The translations under genes and the position numbers were made by a program. A stretch of DNA of 11,696 bases, taken from assembly GCA_958352855.1 (NCBI GenBank), contig CATWQE010000080.1:1-11696 (forward strand), read 5' to 3'. Shown here piece after piece: positions 6,628-11,696 of the stretch (position 1 is its first letter; each line of letters opens with the position of its first letter). Source of the stretch: an uncultured Bacillota bacterium (lineage in GTDB: Bacteria > Bacillota > Clostridia > Lachnospirales > Lachnospiraceae). Below the pieces are notes generated by a model that searched no databases, was not told where the DNA came from, and saw nothing but the letters and a program-made list of their open reading frames with translations.

Positions 6628-7773
6628 CTATTTCCAAATACGATAATTTCCGCTCAATGCCATAAATGCAAACAAGTACAGGAAATTATCATAATATCTT
6701 CTGTCACCAGTGCGCAGAGGTGTGTTCCAGAATTTTTCCATACATTCTCTGGAAAATCCCCCCTCTGCCGCAAGAGAAGCCTGAGCATTTACCGCAATCA
6801 CAGCTACCGGATGCAGCGCTTTTTCTTCCAGTCTTGTTCCATCTACAAGGAAAACTCCATCCCAATGTTCCCTCTGCTTTACACAATAAAATTCCTGGAA
6901 GGTCTGCGCAATCTCTTTTTGCCATGGGTCTTTTCCAAACCACAGACTATCCAAACCAATATTAGCCATAGTACGATAGGCATCACTATAATACCAGTCA
7001 TGGCGTCCAAATTGCTCCACATGTCCTGTATGCGGTGTTCCATCATATTCACTGTATTCCGGAGACAGCCCTGTGTCTGGATGGCATGCAAGGTGAAGGT
7101 ATTCCCTGCTGGCCTGTGCCGCCTGTTTCCAGAAATCCCTGTCTTCTTCATTTGCCCACAAAGCAAACAATTCGTAAAAATGAGGAAGGTGGTAAGAAGG
7201 GTCTGTAAAGTCTACTCCAGGAATAAATTTAATCAGCTTTCTCTCCCGATCCCACATAGGCTCTCCAGGGTGGTTTTCTTCTCCTTTATGTACGCACTCA
7301 CTTAAAATATTTCTGGCTTCCTGGCTGTAGTTAAAGATTCCTTCTCCATTACCCCAGCGGTTAGAGGCAAAGAACAGTGCCATGGCAAAAAATTCTTCCC
7401 CGTCCGGCGCCGGCCCGTCTGAGTTTGGTGTTCCATCGGTGTTACAGGACCACCGGAAGTAGTAACGTCCTTTGCCTTCACTCATCCACATATAGGTTTT
7501 CACCCATTTCCATATGCGGTCAAATTCTTCTTTTTTATCAAGCTGAACACACACCATCATTCCATAGGACATTCCCTCTGTTCGTACATCATGGTTTCCC
7601 GTATCTTCCAGATATCCCATATCAGCTCCAGCTTCATGATAAAATCGTTCCTCTTCTGTTCCGTAGAAAATAATCTGAAAAGCAGCTTCCAGTCTGTTTT
7701 TCACTTCTTCTTCCGGGTAACCGTATTCCTTCCATAAATTTCTGTAAATTCCTGTTTCAAATGCTCCCTGCAT
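6628..7773 (-). CDS. Glycoside hydrolase family 8, Rex-like reducing-end xylose-releasing exo-oligoxylanase
   Basis: The protein resembles Rex (EC 3.2.1.156), a GH8 enzyme that removes single xylose units from the reducing end of xylo-oligosaccharides. With the start at 7773 it has 381 residues, close to the ~388 of the Bacillus halodurans enzyme. The (alpha/alpha)6-barrel landmarks are visible: TEGMSYGMM with candidate general acid Glu66, RWSCNTDGTPNSDGPAPDGE (107-126), HDWYYSDAYR (258-267) holding the candidate base (Asp259 or Asp264), and ALHPVAV with His321, near the histidine known from Rex. There is no signal peptide, so it is cytoplasmic. The frame is open to an ATG at 7797, but its first codons (MCKRRKRK) read through the ribosome binding site AAAGGAGG, which lies 9 bases before the ATG at 7773. 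The lower start is therefore chosen. It lies 29 bases after a GH43 gene and 10 before the esterase. Confidence 0.92.
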   Translation of the reverse strand: MQGAFETGIYRNLWKEYGYPEEEVKNRLEAAFQIIFYGTEEERFYHEAGADMGYLEDTGNHDVRTEGMSYGMMVCVQLDKKEEFDRIWKWVKTYMWMSEGKGRYYFRWSCNTDGTPNSDGPAPDGEEFFAMALFFASNRWGNGEGIFNYSQEARNILSECVHKGEENHPGEPMWDRERKLIKFIPGVDFTDPSYHLPHFYELFALWANEEDRDFWKQAAQASREYLHLACHPDTGLSPEYSEYDGTPHTGHVEQFGRHDWYYSDAYRTMANIGLDSLWFGKDPWQKEIAQTFQEFYCVKQREHWDGVFLVDGTRLEEKALHPVAVIAVNAQASLAAEGGFSRECMEKFWNTPLRTGDRRYYDNFLYLFAFMALSGNYRIWK

Positions 7774-7782
7774 CTTCCGCTT

Positions 7783-7790
7783 CCTCCTTT
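7783..7790 (-). promoter_or_regulatory. Ribosome binding site that decides the GH8 start
   Basis: AAAGGAGG on the minus strand is a near-perfect Shine-Dalgarno sequence 9 bases before the ATG at 7773. It lies inside the longer open frame starting at 7797, which has no such site at proper spacing. This argues that the extra eight codons are not translated. Confidence 0.85.
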
Positions 7791-7802
7791 TACACATTTC
7801 TT

Positions 7803-9281
7803 TTATCCGTAGATAAAATCACGAAAGCCTGCGCTTCCCCCAACGTTTTTCGTCGAATAGAAAAATAAGGCAAATCTGCATCCGCAAAAATGATCTAATT
7901 GAAAATATAGCTTTTTTGTAACTCCGATTTTTTTCCATTCACCAGAGTTCTCATAAAAGAACTCTGCTTCGTCTTTCATCATTTCAAATTCAAGTTTTAC
8001 TTTTAACCGTACCTGTTCTGTATCCAGTCTTATCTTTTCATACTCCTCTTCTTTGCCAGCCATAACCAGATACATACCATCTTCCTCTTTTTTCAAAGCC
8101 ACCAAACCAAAGTTCCCTAAAAATGCGCTAAGCCCTGCATAATCACCAACCTTCATCCCATTTCCATTGACACTAACTTCTGCCTCACACCTTGGATATC
8201 TGGTTCTCTGGGTCAGGGTGTTCACTGCTTCTTCCAGATTCGCGCATACTTTTCCAGAATAAATTCGGAATTCTCCTTCTGAAACAGAGTAATATCTGGA
8301 ATCCGGCTGGTGATTAAATTCCCATACCTTCTTCCATGGAATCTTTCCGTTTTTATCAGGAACATACTGAAAATCATCACTCTCAAACAAAGGCTCATAT
8401 CTGTGGGTTGGTCTGGTGCTTCTGGTTTCTATGACTTCCGGCGCTTTTCCACCTTCTCCAAACACAGGAAAATCCTGCTCCCATTTCACAGGAACTAACA
8501 CAGGACTCCTTCCCACAGCCCCTCTGTCCTGAAACAGAATACTATACCAGTCCCCATCAGGAGTATCCACGATTCCTCCTTGTGCCACACCCTGATTACA
8601 ATAATTCAAATCGTCTGCCAGAACATCTCTTCCTGTAAATTCCCCTTCTATGCTGTCTGATACAAAACATGCCTCCCGCCGGAACCAGGTTTCACCGGGA
8701 GAATGTATGAGGAACACATAATATTTCCCATGAATCTTATAAATATGCGAGCCCTCATACCCAAGCCGACAGACGCCCTGCTCTCTTATAATGATTCGGT
8801 CTATCCCATTCTCTTTTGGTCCTCTTAGCTGCTCATCCAGCTCTGTCAGGTGAATCTCTGTATTTCCGTACACAATATAGATTCTGCCATCATCATCAAA
8901 CAAAAGAGACGGGTCATGATAAAAGCCCTGGATTTCCTGCTTTTCCCATGGTCCTGAAATGTTATCTGACTGATACAGATAAGTTTTACCTGTATCATTT
9001 GCCACAAAACATAGATAGAATCTGTTTTTATGACAGCGTATAGAAGCAGCCCACATTCCCTTGCCATAGATACCACTGTGATCCTCTAAACGCTGCCCTT
9101 CTGTTTCATCTAAAGAATCATAAACATGTTCCACAATCTCCCAGTTTCTTAAATCATAAGATCTGAGAATAACGCATCCGGGCATAAAATGCATGGTAGT
9201 GCTCACCATATAATAGGTATCTTCTACACGAATCACATCCGGGTCCGGAAAGTCCATCTGTAAAATGGGATTGATGCTCAT
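7803..9281 (-). CDS. Glycoside hydrolase family 43: beta-xylosidase/arabinofuranosidase-like
   Basis: This 492-residue enzyme has a beta-propeller (about 1-290) followed by a C-terminal beta-sandwich (about 310-492). The GH43 acids are visible: Asp13 in MDFPDPDV, Asp123 in YHDPSLLFDDDG and Glu176 in GYEGSHIYK. The stretch YYMVSTTMHFMPGCVILRS (23-41) is typical of xylan-related GH43 enzymes. It differs clearly from the other GH43 protein of this operon (different acid-residue surroundings and tail), so the two are not recent duplicates and probably split the work, for instance xylosidase versus arabinofuranosidase. I cannot say which is which. No signal peptide is present, so it is cytoplasmic. 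The ATG at 9281 follows AAAGGAG by 6 bases, and that site is embedded in the last codons of the permease gene only 3 bases upstream, so translation is likely coupled to the transporter. Confidence 0.92.
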   Translation of the reverse strand: MSINPILQMDFPDPDVIRVEDTYYMVSTTMHFMPGCVILRSYDLRNWEIVEHVYDSLDETEGQRLEDHSGIYGKGMWAASIRCHKNRFYLCFVANDTGKTYLYQSDNISGPWEKQEIQGFYHDPSLLFDDDGRIYIVYGNTEIHLTELDEQLRGPKENGIDRIIIREQGVCRLGYEGSHIYKIHGKYYVFLIHSPGETWFRREACFVSDSIEGEFTGRDVLADDLNYCNQGVAQGGIVDTPDGDWYSILFQDRGAVGRSPVLVPVKWEQDFPVFGEGGKAPEVIETRSTRPTHRYEPLFESDDFQYVPDKNGKIPWKKVWEFNHQPDSRYYSVSEGEFRIYSGKVCANLEEAVNTLTQRTRYPRCEAEVSVNGNGMKVGDYAGLSAFLGNFGLVALKKEEDGMYLVMAGKEEEYEKIRLDTEQVRLKVKLEFEMMKDEAEFFYENSGEWKKIGVTKKLYFQLDHFCGCRFALFFYSTKNVGGSAGFRDFIYG

Positions 9282-9284
9282 ATA

Positions 9285-10169
9285 TTACTCCTTTACTCCT
9301 CCAATAGTAAGACCTGATACAAAATATTTCTGTAAAAATGGATACAGACAGATAATGGGAAGCATGGTTAAAATCGTAGCTGCCGCCCGTATAGACGCCG
9401 GTGTAACAGCTCCTACCGCATTTTTCATTGCTTCTGCTGAACCTCCCTGGTTTGTAACAGAAGACAACAGCTTCATTAACTCATATTGAAGCGTTGTAAA
9501 TTCCGGGCTCATTCTGTTATACAGCATAGCGTCAAACCAGGAGTTCCACTGGCCTACTGCCACAAACAAAGCAACCGTTGCATAAACCGGTTTACATAAT
9601 GGTGATATAATTTTCAGGAAAATGGTTGTATACCCTGCTCCGTCCAACTGAGCCGATTCTTCCAGACTATCCGGGATTCCATTCATGTAAGTACGGATAA
9701 CCAGCATATTAAAGGCGCTGATCATTCCAGGAACAATATAAACCATGAAGCTATTTGTCAATCCAAGATTCTTATACAGTAAGAAAATAGGAATCATACC
9801 GCCATTGACATACATGGTAATAACCCAGAATAAAGAAAGAGATTTTTTAAACAAGAACCGCTTTCTGCTGACAATAAATGCCAGGATTGCATTGGTAAAC
9901 AAAGCCAGTACAGTCCCCAGAATGGTTCTTAAAACCGTTATATAAGCTCCTGTAATTAAATTGTCCTTTTGTAAAACCGTAATATAGTTCTTTAATGTCC
10001 ACTTTCTTGGGAATAAGTAGATTCCTCCCCTGAGCGCGTCTGTACCATCATTGAAGGAAATTGCCAATGTATTGAGTACAGGATACAGCGTTATCACTAC
10101 AAATGCAATCATAAATATTGTGTTCAGAATCACAAATGCTTTATCTGCTATCGATTTTTTCCGTTTCAT
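9285..10169 (-). CDS. ABC sugar transporter permease, YtcP-type (CUT1, MalG-like)
   Basis: This 294-residue inner-membrane protein is one of two permeases of a carbohydrate importer. About six hydrophobic segments are visible, the first at roughly 12-35 (VILNTIFMIAFVVITLYPVL). The cytoplasmic EAA loop that docks the ATPase is present as ESAQLDGAGYTTIFLKIISP (171-190). It ends TIGGVKE, typical of YtcP-type permeases. It follows the LplB-like permease gene by 21 bases and precedes a GH43 gene by 3 bases, which ties the transporter to (arabino)xylo-oligosaccharide use. The ATG at 10169 has a modest site (AGAGGTGA) 8 bases upstream, weaker than its neighbours. No ATPase gene is seen here; these systems commonly share an MsmX-like ATPase encoded elsewhere. 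Confidence 0.93.
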   Translation of the reverse strand: MKRKKSIADKAFVILNTIFMIAFVVITLYPVLNTLAISFNDGTDALRGGIYLFPRKWTLKNYITVLQKDNLITGAYITVLRTILGTVLALFTNAILAFIVSRKRFLFKKSLSLFWVITMYVNGGMIPIFLLYKNLGLTNSFMVYIVPGMISAFNMLVIRTYMNGIPDSLEESAQLDGAGYTTIFLKIISPLCKPVYATVALFVAVGQWNSWFDAMLYNRMSPEFTTLQYELMKLLSSVTNQGGSAEAMKNAVGAVTPASIRAAATILTMLPIICLYPFLQKYFVSGLTIGGVKE

Positions 10170-10190
10170 CTATCCATTCACCTCTTTCTG

Positions 10191-11150
10191 TCAGAATAAC
10201 CGTTCTTCCCCATGTTTCTTGGCAATCTGGTTCGCAATTACAATCAGAATAATACTTACAAAGCTCTTGAAAATACCTGCTGCTGTACCAAGGGCATAAT
10301 TTCCCTGACTGATACCCCACTTCAGTACATAAATATCAATGGTTTCAGATACACTTTGTACAAGACCGTTTCCTAAAAGATACTGAACCTCAAAGCCTGC
10401 ATTTAACACGTTACCCACGTTCATAAGAAGTAAAATCATAATGGTTGGCTTAATGCCCGGCAGCGTTACATGCTTAATTTTCGCCCAGCGTCCTGCACCG
10501 TCCATACTGGCAGCTTCGTACAGGGATGGATCGATTGCAGTAATAGCGGCCAGATAAATAATGGCATTCCATCCAGTTTCTTTCCATACATTTGCAAATG
10601 CTACAATAGGCCAGAAAAATTTCGGATGAGCAAAAAAATTCAAAGGCTGATCCAGAATATTCAGTCCCATAAGGATCTCATTTATAATACCGGTTCCAGA
10701 TAACATATCATGAAGAATACCGGTTACAATAATCCAGGATAAAAAATGAGGGAGATAGGAAATGGTCTGTACCACTTTTTTTCCACCTCTTGATTTTACC
10801 TCATTTAATAAAATAGCAAATACAATCGCCATTACAAAAGTAGATACCAGATTGATAATTCCCATAGCCAGAGTATTTCGGATTACCTTCAAAAATGTGG
10901 CATCTGAAAATAAAAATTTAAAATTATCCCATCCTACAAAAGCAGAATGAAACAGACCGTCTTTTGGCTTGTAATCCTGGAAGGCCATCACCCATCCCCC
11001 AAGAGGCAGATAATAGAAAACAATTCCATAGATTACAATTGCTGCTGCCCAAAAAAGCAAAACCTTCTGTCTCTTAATTTCTTTCCATGTGATTTTGGGA
11101 GCTGGCTCCGCTACATTTTCTTTTCTTCTACGTTTTGCCGCCGATGTCAT
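10191..11150 (-). CDS. ABC sugar transporter permease, LplB-type (CUT1, MalF-like)
   Basis: This 319-residue permease is the partner of the YtcP-like protein in one CUT1 importer. After a basic cytoplasmic N-terminus (AAKRRRK at 4-10) the first membrane segment covers about 31-50 (LLFWAAAIVIYGIVFYYLPL), followed by about five more. GGWVMAFQDYKP (51-62) and the EAA loop EAASMDGAGRWAKIKHVTLP (212-231) are characteristic of LplB-type proteins. The ATG at 11150 follows AAAGGAG by 7 bases. It is separated from the binding-protein gene by 75 bases containing a 12-bp hairpin. That arrangement usually lets the binding protein be made in excess over the permeases. The substrate is inferred to be xylo-oligosaccharide from the downstream enzymes, not from the permease itself. 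Confidence 0.93.
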   Translation of the reverse strand: MTSAAKRRRKENVAEPAPKITWKEIKRQKVLLFWAAAIVIYGIVFYYLPLGGWVMAFQDYKPKDGLFHSAFVGWDNFKFLFSDATFLKVIRNTLAMGIINLVSTFVMAIVFAILLNEVKSRGGKKVVQTISYLPHFLSWIIVTGILHDMLSGTGIINEILMGLNILDQPLNFFAHPKFFWPIVAFANVWKETGWNAIIYLAAITAIDPSLYEAASMDGAGRWAKIKHVTLPGIKPTIMILLLMNVGNVLNAGFEVQYLLGNGLVQSVSETIDIYVLKWGISQGNYALGTAAGIFKSFVSIILIVIANQIAKKHGEERLF

Positions 11151-11174
11151 ATTCTCACTCCTTTTTCTTTAAAT

Positions 11175-11207
11175 CAGGCAGATGCCGTCCAAAAAGGCAT
11201 CTGCCTG
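11175..11207 (-). repeat. Strong intercistronic stem-loop between binding protein and permease genes
   Basis: CAGGCAGATGCC and GGCATCTGCCTG pair perfectly over 12 bp with a 9-base loop. The following minus-strand bases are ATTTAAAG, so there is no proper T-run and it is a poor terminator. Its place after the binding-protein stop codon suggests an mRNA-stabilising or processing hairpin that protects the upstream message, or a partial terminator. The structure is seen directly; the role is inferred. Confidence 0.8.
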
Positions 11208-11225
11208 TCTCCTGTTTTCTATCTT

Positions 11226-11696
11226 TTATTCGTACTTTTCGTGTGCTTCCAGTCTACGTTCCAGTTCCTCCTGCATTTCATCTAAAAATGCCTGTGGGTT
11301 ACAACCTTCGTAAACCTTCATATATTCATCCCATGCTTTATCAAAATCTTCTGCCATAACCACTTTAGGAAGATATTCATGTTTAATTTCACCCATCTTG
11401 GTCCAGGCCATACCACCTGGTGTACTGGTTGTCATAGTATTACTAAAGGAATACATAGGATACCATGGTCCCGGTGCTTCATTGGTTCCAATCATATCTA
11501 CATAGGTCTCCGCTCCATATGCCTCGAAGCATTTCTTAACATCATCATTTAAACCGTCAAAGGCTTCCTTAGGCTGATTTTCCGGTTTCATAGCATTTAT
11601 GCCATCTCTGCTGGTTCCTGAATATTGTGGAAAATAAGAATATGTACAAAGATGAGAAGCTTTATAAGCAGTATCAGACACCTGAAGTCTCATTTC
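11226..11696 (-). CDS. Extracellular solute-binding protein of the ABC sugar importer (C-terminal part)
   Basis: Only the last ~157 codons are in the window and the frame stays open to the right edge, so this is the C-terminal part of a protein normally about 500-570 residues long. The tail resembles LipO/LplA-type family 1 binding lipoproteins that partner LplB/YtcP permeases: aromatic-rich segments (GPWYPMYSFSNTMTTS) are followed by a closing stretch on the pattern YEGCNPQAFLDEMQEELERR. The methionine at 11693 is internal; it has no ribosome binding site in view and its context is mid-domain. The protein would be lipid-anchored outside the cell and capture oligosaccharides, but the signal peptide and lipobox lie outside the window. 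Assignment rests on position next to the permeases as much as on the visible residues. Confidence 0.82.
   Translation of the reverse strand, partial: EMRLQVSDTAYKASHLCTYSYFPQYSGTSRDGINAMKPENQPKEAFDGLNDDVKKCFEAYGAETYVDMIGTNEAPGPWYPMYSFSNTMTTSTPGGMAWTKMGEIKHEYLPKVVMAEDFDKAWDEYMKVYEGCNPQAFLDEMQEELERRLEAHEKYE

Noticed and set aside
6811..7305. Plus-strand open frame of 164 codons
   Set aside because: It is antisense to the GH8 gene, whose catalytic motifs are intact; it shows no domain features.
10948..10961. Second TGAAAC...CGTC pair, on the plus strand
   Set aside because: The two boxes are only 4 bases apart and lie inside a permease gene, so they cannot act as an ECF promoter.
11226..11693. 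Complete small protein starting at the ATG at 11693
   Set aside because: The frame is open to the window edge, no ribosome binding site precedes this ATG in view, and the sequence reads as the tail of a large binding protein.

Overview
The window looks like a chromosomal segment from a low-GC Gram-positive gut-type anaerobe, most likely Clostridia and probably Lachnospiraceae. The reasons are strong AAGGAGG-type ribosome binding sites, an LplB/YtcP-type sugar transporter with intracellular xylan enzymes, an ECF sigma/DUF4179-like anti-sigma pair, and a TPP-riboswitch thiM-thiE operon. The genus cannot be fixed from the sequence alone. Every gene I can support lies on the minus strand, so the reading order is from high to low coordinates. 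The long plus-strand open frames are antisense shadows.

Region 1 (11696 to 3333) is a tight xylo-oligosaccharide uptake and breakdown operon whose promoter lies outside the window. In order it holds the C-terminal part of an extracellular solute-binding protein, a strong intercistronic hairpin, two CUT1 ABC permeases (LplB-like and YtcP-like), a GH43 enzyme, a GH8 enzyme resembling reducing-end xylose-releasing exo-oligoxylanase (Rex), a three-domain SGNH esterase, and a second GH43 enzyme. None of the four enzymes has a signal peptide and no ATPase is seen. The inferred scheme is import of decorated, probably acetylated (arabino)xylo-oligosaccharides using an ATPase encoded elsewhere. In the cytoplasm they would then be deacetylated, trimmed from the reducing end by GH8, and trimmed or de-branched from the non-reducing end by the GH43 enzymes.

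Region 2 (3304 to 1594) is a two-gene regulatory unit: an ECF sigma factor and a single-pass membrane anti-sigma factor. It is preceded by a TGAAAC-N17-CGTC element that looks like an autoregulated ECF promoter. No clear terminator separates it from the xylan operon.

Region 3 (1584 to 1) is a thiamine salvage unit: a promoter, a TPP riboswitch, an intrinsic terminator, thiM, and thiE, which runs off the left edge. The overall gene content is recognisable. I see no wholly new system. The points most worth checking are the terminator-like A8 hairpin inside the start of the esterase gene, the domain make-up of that esterase, the ECF promoter, and the apparently weak closing helix of the riboswitch. 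No gene-free stretch exceeds about 220 bases.
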